64,000 nucleotides of DNA from Segatella copri (GTDB lineage Bacteria; Bacteroidota; Bacteroidia; Bacteroidales; Bacteroidaceae): assembly GCF_026015625.1 (NCBI RefSeq), contig NZ_JAPDVG010000001.1, positions 3,090,501 to 3,154,500 on the forward strand. The letters run 5' to 3'. This document shows positions 32,001 through 40,686 of the stretch, piece by piece; position 1 is the stretch's first letter; the number at the start of each line of letters is the position of its first letter. The position numbers and the translations under genes are program-made. The notes below the pieces were generated by a model, which was given only the letters and a program-made list of their open reading frames with translations, had not been told where the DNA came from and ran no database searches.

Positions 32001-32983
32001 TAACAGCCTATCCAGAGATTGTTGTCCTTATCTTCGATGATATCGTTGACGAAGGCGGTAGCCAGATTGAAACTGCTGTTGCTGTTCTCCAACTGTTCTA
32101 CCCTGTTGCTTCCCTTTCTGATCATGAGAACACCATGCTCAGAGGTGCTGATATAGAAGTTGCCTTCGTGGTCGAAGGTAGCATTGTTGATGGTTACATT
32201 ATTCTGATAACCGCCAAAGTCGTAGCCGGCATCAGCGATGCGGCCTGTCCGGTAATCATAATAGACGATGCCATACATGCAGACGATGAGCATAGCCTGC
32301 GGACGATGTTGGATGAAAGCCACAGGTGCTCCGCATGGCGATTTGAAGTCTTTGCGCTGCACCTTGCCTTGTTTCTTGATGAAACGGGTGAAGATAGAAA
32401 GGTGGCTACTCTGCCAGAGATAATGATGCTTATCTTCGTAGATATGGGTAAAGAATACATCAGAATCGCGCTCAGCGTATTGCCTTTCCTGTCTGATAGT
32501 GAAAAGGTTGTCTGTTGCTTTCTTGGTATTTCTGTCTTTTACAGAATAGAGACCATATCCTGCTGTACCCAGCAGGATATCGCCATTGTGACTTTCTACC
32601 ATAGAATAGATACGTGGCTTTCTGCCATCAGGAAACTGGAGACGGGCGAAATCGTTCGTTTCATAATTATAGCGCATCAGTCCCTTGGCACAACCTATCC
32701 ACAGATTACCTTTCTTATCTACCAGCAGGTCGGAGATAATGTTGTCGGTAATGGAGGTTGTGTCTTCTTCGTTGTGCAGATAGTTGGTAAAGCGGTAGCC
32801 GTCAAACTTGCTGAGTCCATATTCGGTTCCCACCCAGATATATCCGTATTTATCCTGCACCATGCAGTTGATGAGCGAACTTGACAGTTTGCCCGATGTG
32901 AAAAGTTCACCACTGTCTGCCCATACCATGAGCGAAATGATGATAGCCATAAATGCCATGAGGCAATGTTTCGTATATTTCAT
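29063..32983 (-). CDS. Hybrid two-component system regulator of xylan use (XynR-like HTCS)
   Basis: This 1306-aa protein has all HTCS parts in one chain. An N-terminal signal/TM (about 5-22) is followed by periplasmic two-component propeller repeats (YIWVGTEYGLSKFDGY, LWIGCAKGLMRYN and others, to about 680) and a Y_Y_Y domain (about 690-755). Next come a TM helix (about 758-780), histidine kinase DHp (NATHDIRSPLTL, His near 799), ATPase (NLLSNAMKY, EDTGIGL), receiver (ILIVDDDSE, ISDVMMPEMDG near 1101) and C-terminal AraC-type HTH (ISRAQLHRKLKEI, VAYSVGFNNQTHFSTVFKKH). It senses a xylan oligosaccharide in the periplasm and activates the cluster. Neighbouring xylan genes make the XynR assignment likely; the ligand is inferred. 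Confidence 0.95.
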   Translation of the reverse strand: MKYTKHCLMAFMAIIISLMVWADSGELFTSGKLSSSLINCMVQDKYGYIWVGTEYGLSKFDGYRFTNYLHNEEDTTSITDNIISDLLVDKKGNLWIGCAKGLMRYNYETNDFARLQFPDGRKPRIYSMVESHNGDILLGTAGYGLYSVKDRNTKKATDNLFTIRQERQYAERDSDVFFTHIYEDKHHYLWQSSHLSIFTRFIKKQGKVQRKDFKSPCGAPVAFIQHRPQAMLIVCMYGIVYYDYRTGRIADAGYDFGGYQNNVTINNATFDHEGNFYISTSEHGVLMIRKGSNRVEQLENSNSSFNLATAFVNDIIEDKDNNLWIGCYKKGLYLINQRQQAFNSWSFSAQNYIIGSSVSSIAQGENGETWCTVQNSGVFCFDASGKIIAHPQSPAGTCIIYKDRRGDYWISNGSALYSYNPHTGTYQQKLTFTSAGIYCMTDDAQGNLYISVYSKGLYIYNVESGKVTVLNMQQRGDKGFLCNDWVRSMALDHTGHLWIGTSNGVSCLNTRTLSFKDFGWLNILKDRQANGICEGKNGDIIIGTEEGLYLFDRKSNKTKNFPHAEALKGKQVCSIIKDQKGDLWVSTTMGIWQYEQKNRQFIGHINGNGLTTREYVLGSSMHTASDLIAFGTSDGITTFYPDVVRAKKMELGDVHLTNFIIDGKPINCMVKDFSIPYSQNSFTLEFSLLNYRNTDNISFQYRINDGKWNSTNEGANAVAFNKLKPGDYTLEVRATSNGRYSKNPTIINIKVCDPWYASPEAYLLYILIIASVILYVIYTYERHRKADLEETKMQFLINATHDIRSPLTLIMGPLNKLKTRLTDAESKQDIDTIDRNAQRLLLLVNQILDERKIDKNQMHLHCQETPLKDFLHGIVSLYRFNAQERNITLSLKEDESLSSDKGKLKVWIDRINFDKVISNLLSNAMKYTFDGGEITVIIGKDEKNAIIRVEDTGIGLKEEKTDRLFERFYQGNNSSGLHIEGTGIGLNLCKAFVEMHGGKIKAYNRTDGIKGSCFEVSIPLGNSHLQPGEILEEEDKKEQEITKKKVQANRNFNILIVDDDSEIAQYIKTELSDWYRFEHACNGKEGLKMLLTGKYDLVISDVMMPEMDGITMLKNIKSNSNISDIPVILLTSKSEVEHRLEGLRRGADAFLAKPFDMEELHILIDNLVDNVRRIRGKYSGAQGQKAKIEQIQVKGNNDALMERVMKYINAHLADPDLNVEKLTEEVGISRAQLHRKLKEIAGVSAGEFIRNLRLEQAARLIEEGQINITQVAYSVGFNNQTHFSTVFKKHYGMSPSEYAETKRNEK

Positions 32984-33026
32984 AAGTTTCAGTTTGTTGC
33001 TTGTTTAAAATAGGTTGTTACGGCTG

Positions 33027-33191
33027 CAAAAGTAACAAAAAACAATGAAAGAAACAAATTCTAATGCAACAAAATGTTTCATTTCTTTTTGTTTCTTTAT
33101 CTTTTTGCGCTCTTTTTGCAGGTATGAAACAAATAGAAAAGTAATGGTAACTATTAAATACCTGTTATTTCATTACTTATTAGTAAATTTG
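33027..33191. promoter_or_regulatory. Divergent control region of the xylan cluster
   Basis: A minus-strand -7 box TACTTTTG (33027-33034) serves the HTCS gene; a plus-strand TAAATTTG (33184-33191) serves the esterase-symporter-xylanase operon. Between them AAAGAAACAAA (33048-33058) and its perfect inverted copy TTTGTTTCTTT (33088-33098) make an 11-bp inverted repeat, and GAAACAAAT recurs near 33125. A good candidate site for the HTCS AraC domain. Confidence 0.55.
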
Positions 33192-33234
33192 CATCGTCAA
33201 CAACAATAGAAACATTAAAAGCATCATAATAACA

Positions 33235-34437
33235 ATGAATAGACAAGCAATCAAAATCTTATCGCTGGCGCTCGTATTGGCTACGTCAGGTTCTGTAGCT
33301 TTTGCTCAGAAGGTATGGAAAGGATCTTGGGCTACTGCAGTGGAATGGACTGGTAAAGGAGATATGCCTAAGGAAAGCTTGAGCAACCGTTCTTGTCGAC
33401 AGATAGTTCATGTATCTTTTGGCGGAGAGGAACTCAGAGTGAAGCTCAGCAACGAGCAGAGTAAGGAGCCGGTAGAAATCAAATCGGTGTATATAGCAGA
33501 TACCGATAAGGACAGCAACTGGTTTGTGAATGGTAAGACCGTGAAGTATCTCAAGTTTAATGGCAAGAAGAATGTAACCATTGCTCCTGGCAAGGCTATC
33601 TTCTCTGATGATTTGAAATATGCCTTGAAGAGTGGACAGCGCCTCACGATTACCATCGACTATGGCAAGCAGACTCCAGTGAATGCAACATCCCATCGTG
33701 GTTCACGTACCACATCTTATATAGTAAACGGTTTGCATCGTACTCCTAAACCGATGGATAAGAGTTTTGATGATGGCGAGGAGGCTGACCACTGGTACAA
33801 TCTTTCTGCCATTGATGTGAAGACCGATAAGGCTACCCCTGTGGTAGCTATCCTCGGAAACTCTATTACCGATGGCCGTGGAAGTACTACTAACCATCAG
33901 AACCGCTGGACCGATTTTCTCTCGGATGCCTTGAATGCAGAGAAGCCATACGGCGTATTGAATCTTGGAATCGGTGGCAACTGCGTGGTGCAAGGTGGAT
34001 TGAGCGAACCAGCCATGAAACGTTTCGACCGTGATATCCTGGGACAGACAGGTGTAGATAAACTCATCATCTTCGAGGGAACCAACGATATCGGTTGCTG
34101 CAGCGGAAATTATGAGCATGTAACAGATACCCTGATTGCCTGCTACAAGGTGCTGATAGCGAAAGCCAAGGCAAAGGGAATCAAGGTGTATGGCGGAACC
34201 ATCACCCCAACCAAGGGAAACGGCTGGTATTCTTACTGGCATGAGGCGATGCGACAGACCGTGAACGAATGGATCAGAAAAAGTGGTGCCTTCGACGAGG
34301 TCATCGATTTCGATGAGCTGACCCGCGATCCGAAAGACCCTCAGCGTCTGAAGGCTGAGTATTCTGACGACTGGCTGCATCTCAATCCGAAGGGATATGA
34401 GGCAATGGGCAAGTTTGCCGCAGAGAAATTGAAGTAA
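33235..34437 (+). CDS. Secreted SGNH hydrolase, probable acetylxylan esterase
   Basis: This 400-aa protein has a signal peptide ending SVAFAQ, an N-terminal beta domain (KGSWATAVEW onward), and SGNH motifs: ILGNSITDG (Ser210), NLGIGGNC, FEGTNDIG and DDWLHLNPKGY (Asp379, His382). First gene of the plus-strand xylan operon, so it probably removes acetyl groups from xylan or xylo-oligosaccharides in the periplasm, opening them to GH10 and GH67. Its position recalls the esterase gene of the Prevotella bryantii xyn cluster (from memory). Paralogue at 8797-9990. Confidence 0.87.
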   Translation: MNRQAIKILSLALVLATSGSVAFAQKVWKGSWATAVEWTGKGDMPKESLSNRSCRQIVHVSFGGEELRVKLSNEQSKEPVEIKSVYIADTDKDSNWFVNGKTVKYLKFNGKKNVTIAPGKAIFSDDLKYALKSGQRLTITIDYGKQTPVNATSHRGSRTTSYIVNGLHRTPKPMDKSFDDGEEADHWYNLSAIDVKTDKATPVVAILGNSITDGRGSTTNHQNRWTDFLSDALNAEKPYGVLNLGIGGNCVVQGGLSEPAMKRFDRDILGQTGVDKLIIFEGTNDIGCCSGNYEHVTDTLIACYKVLIAKAKAKGIKVYGGTITPTKGNGWYSYWHEAMRQTVNEWIRKSGAFDEVIDFDELTRDPKDPQRLKAEYSDDWLHLNPKGYEAMGKFAAEKLK

Positions 34438-34487
34438 ATATATTATATGCATCTTTTATGTTATATATATAATAAGGTGTAAACTTA

Positions 34488-35936
34488 ATGACAGAATTAA
34501 ATATGGAACAGACATCTGTAACACAGGAATCTAAGGGATTCTACAAACTGAATTGGCTACAACGCATCGGATTCGGATCTGGAGACTTGGCGCAAAACCT
34601 CATCTACCAGACCATCTGCATGTATCTGTTGTTCTTCTACACCGACATCTATGGACTTAATCCTGGTGTTGCTGCCACCATGTTCTTGGTGGTTCGCTTG
34701 GTCGATGTACTTTGGGACCCATTGGTGGGAACTTATGTAGATAAGCATAATCCGCGTTGGGGTAAGTATCGCTCTTATCTCGTTTTGGCGGGTTTGCCAC
34801 TCACCGTACTTGCCATCCTCTGTTTTTGGAATGGTATGGAAGGACAGACAGAAACCATCAAACTTATCTATGCCTATGTAACATACGTAGGCTTGTCTAT
34901 GCTCTATACATTGATCAATGTGCCTTACGGAGCCTTGAACTCTTCGCTGACTCGCGATACAGACGAAATAACCATTCTTACCTCTGTACGTATGTTTATG
35001 GCAAATGTGGGTGGACTCTGTGTATCGGCAGGTGTTCCAATCCTGGTAGCGATGCTCGCTGCAGCCAAGGATCTTCCTATCGAGATGGCGCTCTTCATGG
35101 GTTTGGGCTCTTTGCCATCCTTCATCTTTATGCCACTGGTTCCTGCCATCAAGAAAAAGGTGGGCAAGAAGAATATGTTCTATATCTTCCTTACTGTGGC
35201 TATCGTGGGTATGGCGATGCTTTATATCATCAGCAAGATGGGATCTGTAAAGGATCATATCACGCTGGTTTATATCGCTCAGTTCATCAAATCAACAGGC
35301 GTAATCGTAGCTACAGGATATATGTGGGCTTTGATTCCGGAGGTTATCTCTTTTGCAGAATATACCAGCGGCAAGCGTATTGCCGGCATCGTCAATGCCC
35401 TGACCGGTATCTTCTATAAGGCAGGTATGGCTCTGGGTGGTGTTATTCCTGGTGCAGTTCTTGCATGGACTGGTTATCAGGCAGCAGCTGCTCAGGAGAG
35501 CAACTCTCTTCCTACCGACAGTAATGCTTGGTTTGTTGCCATGCTGATTTTTGCCCTGGTAGGTTTCGCCCTTCTGGTATTCTGCTTTACCCAAACCAAG
35601 GAACGTGTGGTAATGGATGAGAAGGAAACCAAGAATGTAAAGGTGAGCGACCTGTGGACAGAATTCTTCCACAACCGTCCTCTCCGTATCGTTGCTCTCT
35701 TCTTTATTACAGCCTTCGCCATGATGTCGGTAGGTAATGCTGCCGGTGCTTACTTCATGAATGATTTGGAGCAGCAGACTCCTCTGGCACAGGAGGGTAT
35801 CCGCTGGCTGGTATGTGTGATTCCTGCCATCCTGCTGGGTTTGGCGATGTTCATCATCTCTAAATATGAGTTGACCGATGAGGTTATCGACGACATCAAC
35901 AAGAAGATTGAGGCCCGACACAAGGAAGAAAACTAG
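34488..35936 (+). CDS. GPH-family sugar:cation symporter
   Basis: This 482-aa membrane protein has 12 predicted hydrophobic segments. LQRIGFGSGDLAQNLIYQT, LVDVLWDPLVGTYVDKHNPRWGKYR (split here as LVDVLWDPLVGT and NPRWGKYRSYLV) and VPYGALNSSLTRDTDE match the glycoside-pentoside-hexuronide (MelB/XynP-like) family. It imports short xylosides into the cytosol with Na+ or H+, feeding the cytosolic GH43. It lies 50 nt after the esterase and 37 nt before GH10. The ATG at 34503 is an alternative start five codons in. Confidence 0.93.
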   Translation: MTELNMEQTSVTQESKGFYKLNWLQRIGFGSGDLAQNLIYQTICMYLLFFYTDIYGLNPGVAATMFLVVRLVDVLWDPLVGTYVDKHNPRWGKYRSYLVLAGLPLTVLAILCFWNGMEGQTETIKLIYAYVTYVGLSMLYTLINVPYGALNSSLTRDTDEITILTSVRMFMANVGGLCVSAGVPILVAMLAAAKDLPIEMALFMGLGSLPSFIFMPLVPAIKKKVGKKNMFYIFLTVAIVGMAMLYIISKMGSVKDHITLVYIAQFIKSTGVIVATGYMWALIPEVISFAEYTSGKRIAGIVNALTGIFYKAGMALGGVIPGAVLAWTGYQAAAAQESNSLPTDSNAWFVAMLIFALVGFALLVFCFTQTKERVVMDEKETKNVKVSDLWTEFFHNRPLRIVALFFITAFAMMSVGNAAGAYFMNDLEQQTPLAQEGIRWLVCVIPAILLGLAMFIISKYELTDEVIDDINKKIEARHKEEN

Positions 35937-35973
35937 AGACTATAATTATTAACGAGAAAAATAGATATAAGAT

Positions 35974-37098
35974 ATGAAAAAGATCACAACTCTGGCACTG
36001 GGGCTGATGCTTGCTTCAACAGCTTTCGCTCAAAAAGCGAACTCAGCAGCTCAAATCCCAACATTCCAGGAAACTATGGGTAAGTACTTCCTGGTAGGTG
36101 CTGCCATTAATACCGATTTGCCTGATGGACAAGACCCTGCAGGTGAGGAAGTAGTGAAGAAACAGTTTAACCAGGTAGTTGCCGAAAACTGTATGAAGGG
36201 CGAGAAGAATCATCCGGAGGTGAATCGCTTTGATTTCACTGATGGCGATAAACTCGCCGACTGGGCAGAGAAGAACGGCAAGACCTTGATCGGGCATTGT
36301 CTGGTTTGGCATTCTCAGCCACCTAAGTGGATGTTTACCGATGATAAGGGTAATCTGGTAAGCCGTGAAGTGCTTATCGGCAGAATGTATAACCATATTA
36401 TGAATGTGGTTACTCATTATAAAGGTAGAGTAAAGGGTTGGGACGTTGTGAACGAGGCTTTCGAGGATGATGGTTCTTACCGCAAGTCTTTATATTATAA
36501 GATTATCGGTCCGGAGTTCATCGAACTGGCTTTCCGCTTTGCGCATGAGGCTGATCCAAACGTAGAACTCTACTACAATGATTATTCTACTTCGAAACCA
36601 GCTAAGCGAGAGGCTATCTGCAAACTGGTTCGCGATTTGAAGGCGAAGGGTCTCCGTATCGATGCAGTAGGTATGCAGAGCCACAATGGTTTTGATTATC
36701 CTGATTATGCTGAGTATGAGAAGAGCATTGAGGCTTTTGCTGGTGAAGGCGTGAAGGTGATGCTGACTGAGCTGGATATGAACATGCTTCCTAATCCGGA
36801 AGGATTCGGCGGAGCGGAAATCAGCCAGAAGTTTGAACTTCAGAAGAAGTACAATCCATACGTGAAGGGACTTGACAAGAAGGCGCAGAAACTCTTCAAC
36901 CAGCGTTATCTCGATCTCTTTAAGATTGTAGAGCGTCACAAGGATGTCATCAGTCGTGTTACCTTCTGGGGTGTCAACGATGGTCACTCTTGGTTGAATG
37001 GCTGGCCTATCCCTGGCAGAACCAACTATCCGCTGCTCATCGATCGTAACAACAATGTGAAGCCAGTGGTGAAGGAAATCGTCAATCTCTTTAAGTAA
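35974..37098 (+). CDS. Secreted GH10 endo-beta-1,4-xylanase
   Basis: This 374-aa protein has a signal peptide (MKKITTLALGLMLASTAFAQ) and a single GH10 barrel. WDVVNEAF carries the acid/base Glu161 and MLTELDMN the nucleophile Glu266; AENCMKGEKNHP, GHCLVWHSQPP and VTFWGVNDGHSW are the other GH10 landmarks. No carbohydrate-binding module, so probably a periplasmic enzyme acting on imported xylo-oligosaccharides. Third gene of the plus operon. Confidence 0.97.
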   Translation: MKKITTLALGLMLASTAFAQKANSAAQIPTFQETMGKYFLVGAAINTDLPDGQDPAGEEVVKKQFNQVVAENCMKGEKNHPEVNRFDFTDGDKLADWAEKNGKTLIGHCLVWHSQPPKWMFTDDKGNLVSREVLIGRMYNHIMNVVTHYKGRVKGWDVVNEAFEDDGSYRKSLYYKIIGPEFIELAFRFAHEADPNVELYYNDYSTSKPAKREAICKLVRDLKAKGLRIDAVGMQSHNGFDYPDYAEYEKSIEAFAGEGVKVMLTELDMNMLPNPEGFGGAEISQKFELQKKYNPYVKGLDKKAQKLFNQRYLDLFKIVERHKDVISRVTFWGVNDGHSWLNGWPIPGRTNYPLLIDRNNNVKPVVKEIVNLFK

Positions 37099-37144
37099 AA
37101 TCTCTTTAGATAATATTGTACATCTCTTAAAATAATAAACAACA

Positions 37145-38107
37145 ATGAAAGCAAGATATTTGTTCCCAAAGGATTATATGGCAGATCCATCTGCCAATGT
37201 GTTTAACGGTCGCCTGTATGTTTACCCATCTCATGACTGGGATAGCGGCGAAAGTTTCGACGATGATGGCGGTCACTTCCAGATGAAAGACTATCATGTT
37301 CTCTCTATGGACGATGTGATGGAAGGTGAGGTAACCGATCATGGTGTGATTCTCGACGTGAAGGATGTGCCATGGGCTGAGAAGCAGATGTGGGACAACG
37401 ATGTAGTAGAGAAGGATGGCAAGTACTATCTTATCTTCTCTGCCAAGGATTATAATGGTGTGTTCCATCTCGGTGTGGCTGTGGCTGATAAGCCTGAAGG
37501 TCCTTTCATTCCGAATGCCGACCCTATCCGCAAGTCATACAGCATCGACCCTTGCGTGTTCAAGGATGATGATGGCAAGATTTACTGCTACTTCGGTGGT
37601 ATCTGGGGCGGTCAGCTTCAGTGGTACAAGGACAACAAGGCACTGAAGGATGAGCATCTTCCAGAGGGCAAGGAGAATCCATTGCCATCTCGTGTAGCCA
37701 TGATGACGGATGATGTGCAGCAGTTTGCAGAAATGCCAAAGCCTGTTGTCATCGTTGACGAGGAGGGTAAGGTATTGCCAGCTGATGATCCACATCGCTT
37801 CTTCGAGGCCAGCTGGATGCATAAGTATAAGGGCAAGTATTACTTCAGCTACTCTACCGGTGATACTCATTATCTCTGCTATGCTGTAGGTGATAATCCT
37901 TATGGTCCGTTCACTTACAAGGGCGTCATCCTGGAACCGGTAGTAGGTTGGACAACCCATCACAGTATCTGTGAGTACAAGGGACAGTGGTATCTGTTCC
38001 ATCACGACTGTGTGCCATCAAATGATACAACCTGGCTTCGCAGCGTAAAGGTGGCTCCTCTCTTCTATGATGAGGATGATAACATCTTGCCGGTTCAGCC
38101 TGAATAA
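37145..38107 (+). CDS. Cytosolic GH43 beta-xylosidase/arabinofuranosidase
   Basis: This 320-aa protein lacks a signal peptide, unlike its GH10 and esterase neighbours, so acts in the cytosol. The five-bladed propeller carries the GH43 triad: ADPSANVF (Asp14, base), SIDPCVFKD (Asp135, pKa modulator) and FFEASWMHK (Glu221, acid). The sequence from MKARYLFPKDYMADPSANVF matches GH43 subfamily 1 xylosidases such as Prevotella XynB. It would release xylose (or arabinose) from oligosaccharides brought in by the symporter. Last gene of the operon, followed by a terminator. Confidence 0.94.
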   Translation: MKARYLFPKDYMADPSANVFNGRLYVYPSHDWDSGESFDDDGGHFQMKDYHVLSMDDVMEGEVTDHGVILDVKDVPWAEKQMWDNDVVEKDGKYYLIFSAKDYNGVFHLGVAVADKPEGPFIPNADPIRKSYSIDPCVFKDDDGKIYCYFGGIWGGQLQWYKDNKALKDEHLPEGKENPLPSRVAMMTDDVQQFAEMPKPVVIVDEEGKVLPADDPHRFFEASWMHKYKGKYYFSYSTGDTHYLCYAVGDNPYGPFTYKGVILEPVVGWTTHHSICEYKGQWYLFHHDCVPSNDTTWLRSVKVAPLFYDEDDNILPVQPE

Positions 38108-38207
38108 GAGTATTATAAGTTTTAGATGACATACGTTTAGGTTGACTTTTAGGTTTATAATAGTTTTGATGAATAGTTGATATATAAGTTAATGTTAGTT
38201 TGGAAGA

Positions 38208-38240
38208 AACGGCATCTTCGTGAGGAGATGCCGTTTTTGC
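38208..38240 (+). terminator. Terminator of the xylan operon
   Basis: AACGGCATCT pairs with AGATGCCGTT, followed by TTTTTG; about 100 bp past the GH43 stop. Confidence 0.9.
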
Positions 38241-38350
38241 GTATGTTCCTATTCTTTCTTTTCTTCTCTTTCCGTTTTCTCTTACTTTTCATCTAATGTT
38301 ATTTTTAAGTTATTTCTATCAGTTTGTAGGAGATTTCGGATATTTTTGTT

Positions 38351-38358
38351 TACCTTTG
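38351..38358 (+). promoter_or_regulatory. -7 box of the ABC exporter operon
   Basis: TACCTTTG, about 29 bp before the membrane-subunit start. Confidence 0.5.
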
Positions 38359-38386
38359 TGCCCGTAAACCATAAAAAGAATAATTT

Positions 38387-39787
38387 ATGTTGAGATTACT
38401 TTTAAGGCTTTGGTGGTTGCAGCAGCGCCGTAACTTCCACAAGCGAGATGCCTTCGTGGCGTGCTACATCATCTTCCTGTATGTGGTGATGGGCGTGAGC
38501 TTCTTTCTCAGCTTCACCGAGAATGGGGGAGAACTTGGGGGCGAAGACATGCCTGCCCTGTTGGGAGCCGGTATCGTTGTCGGTATGCTGATTCCTGACA
38601 TCATCATGAAGATGGTGATGAAGCGGGATATTACAGCAATGGATGATTATGTGAAGTCGCGCCCTGTGCCAGAGAAGATCTGGAACAAGTTCCTGCTCAC
38701 CACCAATCTCGTGAGCTTCTGGAACTATGTGCTTCCGGTGCTTATGCTTCCGGTATTTATCTATTTCCTGCCTGCAGGTCAGGTTATTGCCAGCTTCTTT
38801 CTGTTCCTGGCGTTTTCTTATATTGACGGCATCTACATCACCTGTTACCGCAAGGCTACGGAGTGGATTCTGAAATGGCCCTTGATATTGGGATGGATGG
38901 GAATGTTTGCCGTGCTGATAGGGTATATGTTTGTGGCTTCCTTCTTCCCGGTATGGATGGGATGGGTGGGTATCTTCTTCCTTGCCGGAGCGGTATTCGC
39001 CGGACTTACCATCTATCTCTATCACGAAAAGATTTATAACGAGCAGAAGCAGAAGGTTTCCAGGTTCCGTGGTTTCAGCCATATCAACCTCTTCAGTCTG
39101 CAATATATCGGCACATTGAGAGCAAAGCGTGTCCGTACGATGGTGATTATGATTACTGCCATCTTCCTTTTCGATGCCTATCTCTTTGCCTTGCTACCGG
39201 CAGAAGCGGGACAGGAAATGGGGGACAAGGTGGCTATGACTACCCTCTATGTGGCGGGTGCCATCCTGCTGCCATCGGTGGTGTTGTCGCAGTGGACCTT
39301 TGGCATTGAGGCAAACTTCTTCCATGGTTTGATGACCAAGCCTGTCAAGGTTAAACAGATGCTGCAGAATTGCTTCTATTATTATATGGTGGTGAGTGCT
39401 GTCGCTTTGTTGCTTACTCTTCCGTTCCTTTTCCTGCAGGCAGGAATCGGAATCCAGGTGCTTATCAGCGGTTTCTGTCTGGCAGTATTCATCAATCTCT
39501 TTAATCTGCCTACGGCACTCTTCTCTTCCCGTCTGGAGATATTCCAGACTTCCATGTTCAGCATGCAGGGAGCTAATCTGAAGATTAATCTTTATGCCAT
39601 CGCCTTTCTTTTCCCGCTGGCTGGTGTCTGTGCTGTCTATTATTTCTTCGGTGAGACGGCATGGTTTATCACCTGCGTAACGCTGGCAGTCTTCAGCATC
39701 GCCATCCACAAATGGTTCATCGCCAAGATAGCTGCCATCTTCGAGAAGAACAAGTATAAGCGCATGGAGAAGTTCATGGAAAGCTAG
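38387..39787 (+). CDS. ABC exporter membrane subunit (DUF5687-like)
   Basis: This 466-aa protein has about 12 hydrophobic segments in two sets, between which the soluble stretch VSRFRGFSHINLFSLQYIGTL-like loop (about 220-240) repeats the N-terminal pattern LRLWWLQQRRNFHKRDAF. It resembles the DUF5687 family seen next to ABC ATPases in Bacteroidetes. Substrate unknown. It is followed 95 nt later by the ATPase, with a low-complexity AAGTTCAAAGTT-type spacer. Confidence 0.65.
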   Translation: MLRLLLRLWWLQQRRNFHKRDAFVACYIIFLYVVMGVSFFLSFTENGGELGGEDMPALLGAGIVVGMLIPDIIMKMVMKRDITAMDDYVKSRPVPEKIWNKFLLTTNLVSFWNYVLPVLMLPVFIYFLPAGQVIASFFLFLAFSYIDGIYITCYRKATEWILKWPLILGWMGMFAVLIGYMFVASFFPVWMGWVGIFFLAGAVFAGLTIYLYHEKIYNEQKQKVSRFRGFSHINLFSLQYIGTLRAKRVRTMVIMITAIFLFDAYLFALLPAEAGQEMGDKVAMTTLYVAGAILLPSVVLSQWTFGIEANFFHGLMTKPVKVKQMLQNCFYYYMVVSAVALLLTLPFLFLQAGIGIQVLISGFCLAVFINLFNLPTALFSSRLEIFQTSMFSMQGANLKINLYAIAFLFPLAGVCAVYYFFGETAWFITCVTLAVFSIAIHKWFIAKIAAIFEKNKYKRMEKFMES

Positions 39788-39882
39788 GAGAATTAAGTGA
39801 AGAGTGAAGAACGAAGAGTGAAGAATTCAATAGCTTTACTAATCATAAAGTTCAATGTTCAAAATTCAAAGTTCAAAGTAAT

Positions 39883-40590
39883 ATGATTAAGATTCAGAAT
39901 CTCAAAAAGATATATAATGGCAATACCGTACTCGATATTGATAATCTGGGTGTTGCAAAGGGCGAGTTGATAGGACTCGTAGGTAATAATGGTGCGGGCA
40001 AGACCACCTTGCTCCGTCTGATTCTCGACCTGATTCAGGCTGATGATGGTTTCGTGGAAAGCAATGGACAGAAGGTGAACGAGAGTGAGACCTGGAAGGA
40101 ATATACCGGCAGTTACATCGACGGCAGATTCCTCATCGACTTCCTCACCCCTGAGGAATACTTCGATTTCATTGCTGATGTTTATCACATTGACGATGAA
40201 ATCTTGCAGGAGCGATTGGCTCAGTTTGAGGGCTTTATGCACGATGAAATCATGGGAACCAAGAAGTATCTCCGCGATTTTTCTCAGGGCAACCGACAGA
40301 AGATTGGTATCATCGGAGCGATGATTATTAATCCGAAGGTTCTTCTCCTAGATGAGCCGTTCAACTATCTCGACCCATCTTCTCAGATGACTATCGCCCA
40401 CATGATTCAGCGCATCTGCAAGGAGCAGGGCACCACGGTCATCATCTCCAGCCATAACCTCAACTTCGTTGCCGACATCTCCTCCCGCATCCTCCTGCTG
40501 GAGAAAGGCAAGCTGGTGAAGGATCTTCCTAATGCCGATGGCGCTGCCATCGCCGAACTCAACGAGTACTTCGGTATTCAGGCGGAATAA
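39883..40590 (+). CDS. ABC transporter ATP-binding protein
   Basis: This 235-aa protein has Walker A GNNGAGKTTLL (near 36), Q-loop region around SYIDGRFLIDFLTPEEY, signature FSQGNRQKIGI near 137, Walker B VLLLDEPF near 156 and switch ISSHNL (His near 191). Works with the preceding membrane protein as an exporter. Cargo not evident. Confidence 0.93.
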   Translation: MIKIQNLKKIYNGNTVLDIDNLGVAKGELIGLVGNNGAGKTTLLRLILDLIQADDGFVESNGQKVNESETWKEYTGSYIDGRFLIDFLTPEEYFDFIADVYHIDDEILQERLAQFEGFMHDEIMGTKKYLRDFSQGNRQKIGIIGAMIINPKVLLLDEPFNYLDPSSQMTIAHMIQRICKEQGTTVIISSHNLNFVADISSRILLLEKGKLVKDLPNADGAAIAELNEYFGIQAE

Positions 40591-40628
40591 ACTTTTTCCG
40601 TTAATATTATACAAATTCCATGATATGA

Positions 40629-40660
40629 TTTGTATAATTATCGTTAAATGCTTACCTTTG
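40629..40660 (+). promoter_or_regulatory. Promoter of trmB
   Basis: TTTG (40629-40632) and TACCTTTG (40653-40660) at 20-bp spacing. It covers the first in-frame ATG (40648) and so supports the start at 40687. Confidence 0.65.
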
Positions 40661-40686
40661 CACTCAAACGAAGAAAAAAAGAATCA

